22,573 nt of DNA, taken from an uncultured Clostridium sp. (lineage in GTDB: Bacteria > Bacillota > Clostridia > TANB77 > CAG-508). Under the pieces are notes generated by a model, which made no database searches, was not told the origin of the DNA, and saw only the letters and a list, made by a program, of their open reading frames with translations. The position numbers were made by a program, and so were the translations under genes. Positions within the stretch are counted from its first letter, which is position 1. Every line of letters starts with the position of its first letter. Where the stretch lies: positions 1 through 22,573 of the forward strand of contig USFW01000029.1 of the NCBI GenBank assembly GCA_900553985.1. The letters are read 5' to 3'. Shown one piece after another: positions 15,682-22,257 of the stretch.

Positions 15682-16101
15682 TTTTTCAATTCCCTTCATT
15701 TGTTTTTTATACAAAAAAATAATAAAATAAAAAATTATTCACAATTTCTATAATTTATTATAGTTTCACCTTATCTAAAGTTTTTATTCCAATATGCAAA
15801 TTAAAAATTATAAACAAATTTAATACATATTGAATGATTAAATTATATACTTTAAACAATAATAATTCAACAGTATATAGTAAATTAATACAAATAAATG
15901 TCGAATTTTGCGATGAAAAGTCCTTTACAAATGTAAAAAAATGTATTAATATATAGCTATAACATGTTAAACAATTTTTTCGAAAAAATTTTAAGTCAAA
16001 TTTGCAATTTATCAAACCTAAGATTAAATTAATTCAAATAATTTTCAAAAAAGTTATATCAAAACAAAAGAAAACCTAAGTAATAGGAGGTATTTGCATG
16101 T
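15682..16101. other. Divergent intergenic region with several palindromes
   Basis: This 420-bp region separates the pilin-like gene from the sortase gene. It contains CTATAA-ttta-TTATAG (15748-15763), the Spo0A-box core TGTCGAA (15899-15905), TTTACA-aa-TGTAAA (15924-15937) and the perfect 18-bp palindrome AATTTTTTCGAAAAAATT (15973-15990). A weak promoter for the sortase gene, TTGCAA (16002-16007) 17 bases from TAAATT (16025-16030), is possible. No convincing gene is present. Confidence 0.5.
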
Positions 16102-16743
16102 ATGATTCGATATACAAGCAGATATATAAACATAGTTAGTTTTATATTTTCAATAATAATATGTATTATTTTAAATAGTACAATTTTTAATATCAACTTA
16201 AAAAAATCAAAATTAAAAGTAGGATTTACAAGTGAAAATCAAGTTTTAAATCAAAATACTCAAAACACTCAAAATTATCAGAGTAATTATAATTCAAATA
16301 ATTTATCAAATAACATTTTAAATTCTAATATATCCAAACAATTATCAACAAAAAGTGAAGAAAAAGTGGAATGGTATATAGAAATTCCAACAATTTCATT
16401 AAAAGCACCAATTACAGAAGGAACAACAAAAGAAATTTTAGATAATTATGTAGGGCATTTTGAAGAAAGTCCTAGTAAAAAAGGAAATGTATGTCTAGCA
16501 GCACATAATAGAGGATACAAGAATAATTACTTTGAAAATTTAAAAAAATTAAAGATAGGAGATGAAATATTTTATAAAAATAATGAATATGAAGAAAAAT
16601 ATATAGTATCTAAACACGAAATAATAAAAGATACAGATTGGGTAAATTTAGAAAATACTAAAGAAGATAAAATAACCTTGATAACTTGTGTTGAAAATGA
16701 ACCTAATTATAGGAGATGTATTCAAGGAGAAAAATTAGAGTAA
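16102..16743 (+). CDS. Class D-like sortase
   Basis: Sortases are extracellular transpeptidases that cut a sorting motif after Thr and attach the protein to the cell wall or to another protein. The 213-residue protein has an N-terminal membrane anchor (about 8-30), an Asn/Gln-rich linker (about 48-80), then a compact sortase core from VEWYIEIPTISLKAPI. Catalytic residues are visible: His135 (LAAHNRG), Cys196 (LITCVENEP) and Arg204 (NYRRC). The LITCVENxPxxR pattern fits class D sortases. ATG 16102 lies 11 bases after AGGAGG; the nearer ATG at 16098 is out of frame and closes after 13 codons. The next gene encodes an adhesin ending in LPVTGM, a plausible substrate of this enzyme. Confidence 0.92.
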   Translation: MIRYTSRYINIVSFIFSIIICIILNSTIFNINLKKSKLKVGFTSENQVLNQNTQNTQNYQSNYNSNNLSNNILNSNISKQLSTKSEEKVEWYIEIPTISLKAPITEGTTKEILDNYVGHFEESPSKKGNVCLAAHNRGYKNNYFENLKKLKIGDEIFYKNNEYEEKYIVSKHEIIKDTDWVNLENTKEDKITLITCVENEPNYRRCIQGEKLE

Positions 16744-16814
16744 TAAAGATAATTAAAAAATTTATAAAATTAATAAAAATATATTAATATAAAAATAAAA
16801 TAGAACTATATAGG

Positions 16815-16846
16815 TTTATAGGTAAATCCTTAAAAACCTAAATATA
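16815..16846 (+). repeat. Leader motif, copy 1 (TATAGGTAA ... AAAAACCTAAATATA)
   Basis: TTTATAGGTAA, a short spacer, then AAAAACCTAAATATA lies 22 bases ahead of the thioester-adhesin start. An almost identical arrangement with a three-base longer spacer occurs at 20480-20514 ahead of the WG-repeat membrane protein. TAGGT and ACCTA can pair as a short hairpin. Confidence 0.6.
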
Positions 16847-16867
16847 AAATATAAGGAAGAAATTAAA

Positions 16868-18133
16868 ATGAATAAGGTTAAAAATATATCTAAAAAAATT
16901 GTAATAACAATAAGTCTAGTAATATTAAATACAATGCTATTTATAAATTCAGTAATAGCAGCCCAAATGGATTCAACACATATTTATTCATCAGGTTCTT
17001 GTGGCGAATTATTAAAATACAAAGGAGGACTTGTAATAGTTGAATATGCAGAATATAAAGATAATGGAGTATCATATCCGGCATATTGCCTAGATAAAAC
17101 CAAACATGGTGTTGAAGGTGATTTCTCATATGATGTTTCTATAAATGATGCCATAAAAGATGTAGGACTATGGAAAGTAATAGTAAATGGATATCCATAT
17201 AAAACAATACAAGAACTAGGTGTTGCTAACAAAGAAGAAGCATTTACAGCAACAAAACAAGCTGTTTACTGTTATGTGCATGGAAATAAATTAAGTGACT
17301 ATGAAGGAATAGGAGAAGCTGGAAAAAGAACTTTAGATGCTATGTATAAAATAATTGATAATGCTAATAAATCAACAGAAACTCAAATATCAAGTACATT
17401 AACAATAAATAAAAATAATGATGAATGGAAACAAGATAATAAAGACAAAAACTACATATCAAAAACATATAGTATATCAGCAGATACAGTTATAGAAAAA
17501 TATAAAATAAAAATAGAAAGTGAAAAAGGACAAGATATTGAAGGAATAAAATTAGTAGATGAAAACAATAATGAAAAACAAGAATTTAATGCAAATGAAA
17601 AATTTAAGATATTAGTACCTTTAAAAAGAACTAGTGAAAAAGGTGAATTTAAAATAAATGTAGAAGCAAAAGTAAATACAAAAGTAGTGTTATATGGAGC
17701 TGCCCCTAATAGTGGATACCAAGACTACGCATTAACTTCAGCGGGCTATGAAGATGGAAGAGGAAGTGCAAAAGACGAATATAACAAAAATGAAACAAAG
17801 ATAATAATTATAAAACAAGATGAAGAAACTAAAAAAAGACTAGAAGGAGTTGGATTTGAATTATTAGATGAAAACAAAAATGCAATATATAAAAACTTAA
17901 AAACAGATGAAAAAGGAAAAATTGTTATAGAAAATATGATTCCAGGAAAATATTATATAAGAGAAACAAAATCAATAGATGGATATGAAATTTATGAAGA
18001 AGATATTGAAGTAAATATAGACTTAAATCAAGAAATAATGGTAACTGTAAATAATAAAAAAGAAGATAAACCTAAAATAGAAACAAGTAAAAAAGAAAAA
18101 GAAGTAAAAAGATTACCGGTAACTGGAATGTAG
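16868..18133 (+). CDS. Thioester-domain / SpaA-domain surface adhesin ending in LPVTGM
   Basis: A secreted surface protein of 421 residues. A signal peptide (about 1-31, ending SVIAA) is followed by a domain resembling bacterial thioester domains. It has Cys74 in YPAYCLDK and Gln131 in EAFTATKQAVYCY, the pair expected to form a Cys-Gln bond able to react with host amines. The middle (about 180-300) looks like beta-rich stalk. Residues about 310-390 are a SpaA/prealbumin-like domain, with likely isopeptide Lys316 (IIIIKQDEE) and Glu366 (YYIRETKS). The protein then stops at LPVTGM (416-421) without the hydrophobic helix and positive tail that normally complete a sorting signal. No other frame restores one. 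The sortase gene ends 124 bp upstream. The Cys/Gln assignment is by motif only. Confidence 0.88.
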   Translation: MNKVKNISKKIVITISLVILNTMLFINSVIAAQMDSTHIYSSGSCGELLKYKGGLVIVEYAEYKDNGVSYPAYCLDKTKHGVEGDFSYDVSINDAIKDVGLWKVIVNGYPYKTIQELGVANKEEAFTATKQAVYCYVHGNKLSDYEGIGEAGKRTLDAMYKIIDNANKSTETQISSTLTINKNNDEWKQDNKDKNYISKTYSISADTVIEKYKIKIESEKGQDIEGIKLVDENNNEKQEFNANEKFKILVPLKRTSEKGEFKINVEAKVNTKVVLYGAAPNSGYQDYALTSAGYEDGRGSAKDEYNKNETKIIIIKQDEETKKRLEGVGFELLDENKNAIYKNLKTDEKGKIVIENMIPGKYYIRETKSIDGYEIYEEDIEVNIDLNQEIMVTVNNKKEDKPKIETSKKEKEVKRLPVTGM

Positions 18134-18191
18134 TAAATAAAGAAAAAATATTGTTATATAAATTTTATAAAATTGCATAAAATATAGTATA

Positions 18192-18251
18192 TTTGTTATA
18201 CAAAGTAACTTGATAATTTCTTTTTAGAGGTTGTATAATAAGTATAACAAA
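18192..18251 (+). promoter_or_regulatory. Promoter enclosed by a 10-bp inverted repeat
   Basis: TTGATA (18210-18215) and TATAAT (18234-18239) with an 18-base spacer form a good promoter. TTTGTTATAC (18192-18201) and GTATAACAAA (18242-18251) are exact reverse complements flanking it. The pair could be an operator or the ends of a small mobile unit. Transcription would run into the toxin remnant at 18360. Confidence 0.55.
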
Positions 18252-18312
18252 AAAATGTTTCTCGCTTTATGATGTTACGATTAATAAATTATCTATTTTG
18301 AAAATGGTTAGC

Positions 18313-18341
18313 CTTCTATATTAAATTATAGAGGGCTCTTA
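18313..18341 (+). terminator. Leaky terminator-like hairpin before the toxin remnant
   Basis: AGCCTTCTAT pairs with ATAGAGGGCT over ten positions with one G-U pair, with a short AT loop, followed by CTTATAAT rather than a clean T run. An imperfect terminator between an antitoxin RNA and its toxin gene is standard in type III toxin-antitoxin loci. Confidence 0.55.
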
Positions 18342-18359
18342 TAATAGAAAGGACAAATT

Positions 18360-18596
18360 ATATTTTTAGAAACAGGATATGTATATCATATAAAAGATGA
18401 ATATTTTGAATTTGCAAAAGATGAAAAACTTATGAAAAATCATGAAAAAGTTGCAGTCGTAGAAGGAACTAAAAAAGAAATTACATACAAGGTAAATAAG
18501 AGTTTTACCTTAAAATCAAAACGAAATAAATTTAATTTTTTCAAACAAAAAAAGAAACCTCTTGCGAGGGAAAGAAATAATTTCTTTTTTTGGTAG
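18360..18596 (+). pseudogene. Decayed CptN/ToxN-like type III toxin fragment
   Basis: Reading from 18366, the frame encodes LETGYVYHIKDEYFEF followed by AKDEKLMKNHE, which closely resembles the N-terminus of CptN-type endoribonuclease toxins as I remember them. After about 27 residues the similarity stops. The remaining 49 residues (VEGTKKEITYKV and then a lysine-rich tail) do not continue the toxin, so an internal deletion or fusion is likely. Full toxins are about 150-170 residues; this frame has 76 before TAG. No ATG is at the expected start: AAAGGA at 18348-18353 is followed by ATA at 18360, as if ATG had mutated. A promoter, a short possible antitoxin remnant and a leaky hairpin precede it in the correct type III order. 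The toxin is inferred to be inactive. Identification is by memory of the family only. Confidence 0.55.
18547..18591. terminator. Bidirectional terminator between toxin remnant and small membrane gene
   Basis: A perfect 11-bp repeat (18547-18557 with 18581-18591) of seven A, G, three A pairs with its T-rich complement. An inner CCTC-ttgc-GAGG stem sits at 18558-18569. It serves the plus-strand pseudogene and the minus-strand gene at 18620-18871. Confidence 0.88.
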
Positions 18597-18619
18597 ATTA
18601 ATGACTATCTCTGCCCAGT

Positions 18620-18871
18620 TTAAATGTTAGCATCAAAGCACAGATAAACCAAAAAATAACTATGAAAATACTGAAAACATAGGTTTATCAAGCTGAACAC
18701 CCCCATTGAAATCTCGAACAGGTTGATGAGTAATAGTGCACTCATCAAACATAACCGCAGTATTTCGTTCCAAGTTTCACTTCTACGAAAGAAGATGAAA
18801 AACAAATAAACAAAACAAACGATTAACTCAATAATGTTCAAAAGCTCATAAATGTCAGTAATTGCTACCAT
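18620..18871 (-). CDS. Small membrane protein, possible type I (holin-like) toxin
   Basis: An 83-residue very hydrophobic protein on the minus strand, beginning MVAITDIYELLNIIELIVCF. A first helix spans about 8-28, the basic pair FRR follows, and two more hydrophobic stretches run through LLINLFEISMGVF and YFHSYFLVYL. The start has a perfect AAGGAGG site (18879-18885) seven bases upstream and promoter-like boxes beyond it, so it is unlikely to be noise. The short N-terminal helix followed by charges recalls holin-like toxins of type I systems, but those are usually 30-40 residues, so the C-terminal half may be an extension past a lost stop. The coding DNA also contains a strong hairpin, TTGATGAGT/ACTCATCAA, near 18722-18748, as type I toxin messages often do. 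I do not recognise a specific family. Confidence 0.55.
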   Translation of the reverse strand: MVAITDIYELLNIIELIVCFVYLFFIFFRRSETWNEILRLCLMSALLLINLFEISMGVFSLINLCFQYFHSYFLVYLCFDANI

Positions 18872-18892
18872 AATAAATCCTCCTTAAAATCT

Positions 18893-18923
18893 TTTATAGT
18901 TGTTTTTGAGTTATATATGTCAA
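18893..18923 (-). promoter_or_regulatory. Proximal promoter of the small membrane gene
   Basis: On the minus strand TTGACA (18918-18923) and TATAAA (18893-18898) are 19 bases apart, slightly long but with good boxes. The ribosome site follows within ten bases, so the leader is minimal. Confidence 0.45.
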
Positions 18924-18935
18924 ACCAAAAAGCTA

Positions 18936-18964
18936 AGAGGAGTATCCCTCTCACTAATTAGTGA
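18936..18964 (-). promoter_or_regulatory. Attenuator-like hairpin and 14-bp palindrome
   Basis: Between the two minus-strand promoters lies the perfect palindrome TCACTAATTAGTGA (18951-18964), a plausible repressor site. Overlapping its end, AGAGG/CCTCT (18936-18940 and 18947-18951) forms a small hairpin followed on the minus strand by TTAGC and five T, resembling a terminator for the distal promoter. Confidence 0.45.
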
Positions 18965-19005
18965 TAATTGGGTAATGATATAGGAATCGCCATATATCTA
19001 AATAA

Positions 19006-19034
19006 ATTATAGCACATTTTTGCATAATTCGCAA
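19006..19034 (-). promoter_or_regulatory. Distal minus-strand promoter
   Basis: TTGCGA (19029-19034) and TATAAT (19006-19011) are exactly 17 bases apart on the minus strand. The transcript would begin near 19000, about 130 bases ahead of the small membrane gene, and cross the palindrome and hairpin at 18936-18964. Confidence 0.6.
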
Positions 19035-19132
19035 TCATAAAAAATTATATTAAAATACGATTAAATAACATATTGAATAAAAATAAAACATCTGATAAAA
19101 TATATAAAAATAAACAAGGAAAGGAGAGCATA

Positions 19133-19156
19133 ATATATTTAAAATTCTAAATATAT
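19133..19156 (+). promoter_or_regulatory. Hairpin between ribosome site and start codon of the CNNM gene
   Basis: ATATATTTA (19133-19141) and TAAATATAT (19148-19156) form a 9-bp stem. The AAAGGAGAG site lies just before it and ATG 19158 just after it, so folding would bring them to normal spacing. ATG 19158, however, opens only a two-codon frame (ATG CAA TAA), in phase with the real start at 19170. Confidence 0.5.
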
Positions 19157-19169
19157 CATGCAATAAAAA

Positions 19170-20486
19170 ATGATTTCACAATTAATAGTTTTAACAATAC
19201 TAATATTAATAAATGCATATTTTGCAGCAAGCGAAATAGCCTTTATATCATTAAATGATGCAAAGATAGAAAAACAAGCAAAAGAAGGAAATAAAAAAGC
19301 AAAGCAAATAGAAAAAATGCTAAAAACACCAAGTAAATTCTTAGCAACAATACAAATAGGAATAACATTAGCAGGATTTTTATCAAGTGCATTTGCATCT
19401 GAAACATTTGCAGATAAAATAGCACCATACTTATACAATATAATCCCAGCAATAAGTTTAGGTGTTTGGAAAAGTTTAGCAATAATCTTCATAACAATAA
19501 TACTATCATTCTTCACACTTGTATTTGGAGAATTAGTTCCAAAAAGATTAGCTATGAAACATTACGAAAAAATATCATTTGCAACAATAGGAGTAATAAG
19601 AACAATATCAATATTAACAGCACCATTTGTAAAATTATTAACATCTGTAACAAATGGAATTTCAAAAATATTTGGAGTAGGAGAAAATGAAGAAGAAACT
19701 GTTACAGAAGAAGAAATAAAAATGATGTTAGACCAAGGAGAAGAAAGTGGAACAATAAAAGAAGATGAAAAAGAACTTATAAACAATGTGTTTGAATTTA
19801 ATGATATAACAGTATCAGAGATAATGAGACACAGAAAAGATATTTTTGCAGTAGATATAAATATAAGCACAGAAGAACTTTTAGAAGAGCTTTCAAAAGA
19901 AGAGTATAGATATAGTAGAATACCTGTATATGATGAAACAATTGATGAAATAAAGGGGATTTTATATGTAAAAGATGTATTAAAAAATATAAACAAGAAA
20001 ACTTTTAAAGTGAAAAATGTTATAAAAGATGCATATTTTATATCTCAAAATAGACTAATAAATGAAGTTTTTAGAGAACTACAAAAAAATAAGAAGCAAT
20101 TAGCAATAATCTTAGATGAATATGGTGGGACAGCTGGAATTGTTACAATGGAAGATATTTTGGAAGAATTAGTTGGAGATATATATGACGAGTATGACAA
20201 AGAAGAAAGTGAATATGAAAAAATAGATGAAAACACATATATTTTGTCTGGAAATATGCCGATATTTGATGTAAATAAACTATTAGAAGCAGATATACCA
20301 GAAGGAGAATTTGATACAATTTCAGGATTTCTTCAAGATAAATTAGGAAGAATACCAGATGACAAAGAAAATCCAGTTATCGAAACAGAGAAAGTAACAT
20401 ATAAAATAGAAAAATCAGAAGATAAAAGAATAATAAAAATAAAAGCTTGTAAAAATAATATAGAAGAAATAGAAGAAAGTTTATAG
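19170..20486 (+). CDS. CNNM/CBS/CorC_HlyC family membrane protein
   Basis: A 438-residue protein of the family long labelled hemolysin C, now linked to magnesium and other cation export. Residues 1 to about 150 form the CNNM membrane domain, with helices LIVLTILILINAYFAASEIA, the FLATIQIGITLAGFLSSAFA segment, a third helix before FTLVFGELVPKRLAM, and a fourth near 135-155. Two CBS domains follow (about 205-325), including EIMRHRKDIFAVD, YSRIPVYDETID and ILDEYGGTAGIVTMEDILEELVG, all strongly conserved. The CorC_HlyC domain ends the protein (about 345-430, starting near GNMPIFDVNKLLE). ATG 19170 is preceded closely by an in-frame TAA at 19164, so no longer form is possible. The ribosome site is over 40 bases upstream, behind a hairpin. 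The WG-repeat gene follows after 46 bp, probably in the same transcript. Confidence 0.93.
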   Translation: MISQLIVLTILILINAYFAASEIAFISLNDAKIEKQAKEGNKKAKQIEKMLKTPSKFLATIQIGITLAGFLSSAFASETFADKIAPYLYNIIPAISLGVWKSLAIIFITIILSFFTLVFGELVPKRLAMKHYEKISFATIGVIRTISILTAPFVKLLTSVTNGISKIFGVGENEEETVTEEEIKMMLDQGEESGTIKEDEKELINNVFEFNDITVSEIMRHRKDIFAVDINISTEELLEELSKEEYRYSRIPVYDETIDEIKGILYVKDVLKNINKKTFKVKNVIKDAYFISQNRLINEVFRELQKNKKQLAIILDEYGGTAGIVTMEDILEELVGDIYDEYDKEESEYEKIDENTYILSGNMPIFDVNKLLEADIPEGEFDTISGFLQDKLGRIPDDKENPVIETEKVTYKIEKSEDKRIIKIKACKNNIEEIEESL

Positions 20487-20514
20487 GTAACTCTTGCTAA
20501 AAAACCTAAATATA
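20480..20514 (+). repeat. Leader motif, copy 2, overlapping the CNNM stop codon
   Basis: TTTATAGGTAA at 20480-20490 and AAAAACCTAAATATA at 20500-20514 repeat the motif of 16815-16846. The first half includes the stop codon of the transporter gene and the second half lies 18 bases ahead of the WG-repeat start. Confidence 0.6.
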
Positions 20515-20532
20515 TAAAAGAGGAAAAAGAGT

Positions 20533-22257
20533 ATGAAAAAGAAACATATAGTTGGAATAATAATTATATCAATAATAATAATCGCAACAGTTGGAGTTTT
20601 TATAGCAAAAAAAGTAATTGAAGACGGAAAAAAATATGAAATAGAGAAAGTTGATAACTATGAGTATTTTACATTAAAGGTAGATAATAAATATGGAGTA
20701 ATAAATAAAGAAGGAAAACAAATAATAAATACAGAATATACAAATGTAATTATTCCAAATCCACAAAAACCAGTATTCATATGTTATACAAGTGATAACA
20801 CAAAAGTATTAAATCAAAATGGTGAAGAAATATTTACAGAGTTTAAATCAATAGAACCAATAAAATTAAAAAATATTGCAAGCAGTTTAATGTATGAAAA
20901 AAGTATTTTAACATATAAAGAAAATGAAAAATTTGGACTAATAAACTTAGAAGGAAAAAAATTAACAAAAGCTATTTATAATAAAATAGAAGGATTGCCA
21001 TATAAAGAAGGAGAATTATTAGTTCAAAAAGAAGGAAAATATGGAGTTATAAACTTAAAAGGAAATCAGCTTATAAAACCACAATATGACCAAATAAATG
21101 TTGATGGATATTCAAATGATGAAAATGGATATAAAAATGCAGGATATATTGTTGGAAATAAAACAGAAGAGGGATATAGATACGGATATATAGACATTGA
21201 TGGAAAAATGTTATTAGAAACAGAATATAACGAAATACAAAGAATAACAGAGGTAAAAGAAAACGATATTTATTTAATTGCAGCCAAAAATGGTCAATAT
21301 GGATTATTTAAAAATAAAGAACAAGTAATAGGAAATGAATATCAATCAATAACATATAATTTAACAGATGAAACATTAATATTACAAAAAACTAAAAAAT
21401 TTGGAGTTGCAAATTTAGATGGTAAAATTATAATACCAGTAGAATATAAACAAATTGACAATACAGGAATATATATATATGCAACTAATGAAGATGGAAC
21501 AGAAAAAGTATATACTAAAGAAGGAACAGAAGTACAAGCTGACAGCAATATAGCAATATTAGAAACATCAAATGAGAACTACAAAATAAAAATAGATAAT
21601 ACAAATGGAACAGTATATAGTATAATTGACAAAAATGATAATACAATAACAAAACAAAATTATTCATATATCGAATATTTATCAGATGATAATTTTATAG
21701 TTTCATTAGATGGAAAACTAGGAGTTATAAATAGTAATAATGAAATAAAAATAGATATAAAATATGATTCAATAGAAAAATTACAAAATACAGATTTTGT
21801 AACAACAACACTAGCTAAAGACAAAACAACACAAATATATGACAAAAACATAAATAAATTATGCGATTTACCAAATGCTAATATAGTGGTAGAAAAAGAA
21901 TATATAAAAATATATAATGATGAAGTAACAAAATATTTTAGTTTATCAGGAAAAGAAATTTCAAGTAAAGAGGCATTAAAAGGTAATAAAATATTTGCAA
22001 CTTCCAATAATGGTAAATGGGGATTTGTAGATTCAAATGGAAATATAATATTAGATTATCAATATGAAAAAGCAACAGATGTAAATGAATACGGATTTGC
22101 AGGAATAAAATTAGGTGGAAAATGGGGAGTTGTTAATTCAGAAGGAAAAGTAGTCATAGAGCCACAATATATAATAAATACACAATTAGAGCCAAGCTTT
22201 ATTGGAGAATATTATAAAGTAGAATTTGGGTTTGGAGAATTTTATTATACTAAATAA
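20533..22257 (+). CDS. Membrane-anchored WG-repeat protein
   Basis: A 574-residue protein with an N-terminal membrane helix (about 5-26, rich in Ile) and a large outer domain of WG beta repeats. Units are recognisable from KYGVINKEGKQIINTEY, KFGLINLEGKKL, KYGVINLKGNQL, RYGYIDIDGKML, QYGLFKNKEQVI, KFGVANLDGKII, KLGVINSNNEIK, KWGFVDSNGNII and KWGVVNSEGKVV, so at least nine. The last two keep the classical Trp-Gly. Unlike the left-edge WG gene, these repeats have diverged and no longer match in DNA. ATG 20533 follows AAAGAGG. The helix suggests anchoring with the repeats outside the cell, where they may bind protein or glycan. Function is unknown. It appears to be cotranscribed with the CNNM gene and ends at a structured terminator. 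Confidence 0.9.
   Translation: MKKKHIVGIIIISIIIIATVGVFIAKKVIEDGKKYEIEKVDNYEYFTLKVDNKYGVINKEGKQIINTEYTNVIIPNPQKPVFICYTSDNTKVLNQNGEEIFTEFKSIEPIKLKNIASSLMYEKSILTYKENEKFGLINLEGKKLTKAIYNKIEGLPYKEGELLVQKEGKYGVINLKGNQLIKPQYDQINVDGYSNDENGYKNAGYIVGNKTEEGYRYGYIDIDGKMLLETEYNEIQRITEVKENDIYLIAAKNGQYGLFKNKEQVIGNEYQSITYNLTDETLILQKTKKFGVANLDGKIIIPVEYKQIDNTGIYIYATNEDGTEKVYTKEGTEVQADSNIAILETSNENYKIKIDNTNGTVYSIIDKNDNTITKQNYSYIEYLSDDNFIVSLDGKLGVINSNNEIKIDIKYDSIEKLQNTDFVTTTLAKDKTTQIYDKNINKLCDLPNANIVVEKEYIKIYNDEVTKYFSLSGKEISSKEALKGNKIFATSNNGKWGFVDSNGNIILDYQYEKATDVNEYGFAGIKLGGKWGVVNSEGKVVIEPQYIINTQLEPSFIGEYYKVEFGFGEFYYTK

Larger units (their letters stand above)
18134..19169. other. Gene-poor kilobase between the adhesin and the transporter gene
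   Basis: About 1,035 bases separate the thioester adhesin from the CNNM/CorC gene. The contents are the 18192-18251 promoter, the toxin remnant, a bidirectional terminator, the minus-strand small membrane gene and its two promoters. From 19035 to 19120 the DNA is plain AT-rich sequence. No transposase or integrase is visible. Confidence 0.7.

Noticed and set aside
15426..15730. Plus-strand ORFs opposite the pilin-like gene
   Set aside because: They are shadows of the real minus-strand gene; their hydrophobic content mirrors its leader helix.
15758..16015. 85-codon minus-strand ORF in the divergent region
   Set aside because: It begins with TTG without a good ribosome site and is explained by low-complexity AT-rich DNA.
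16098..16139. ATG 16098 as the sortase start
   Set aside because: It is in another frame and reaches a stop after 13 codons; ATG 16102 opens the sortase frame.
19562..19996. 144-codon serine- and isoleucine-rich ORF antisense to the CNNM gene
   Set aside because: It is an antisense shadow of a clearly conserved gene, with the Ser/Phe/Ile bias typical of such shadows in AT-rich DNA.
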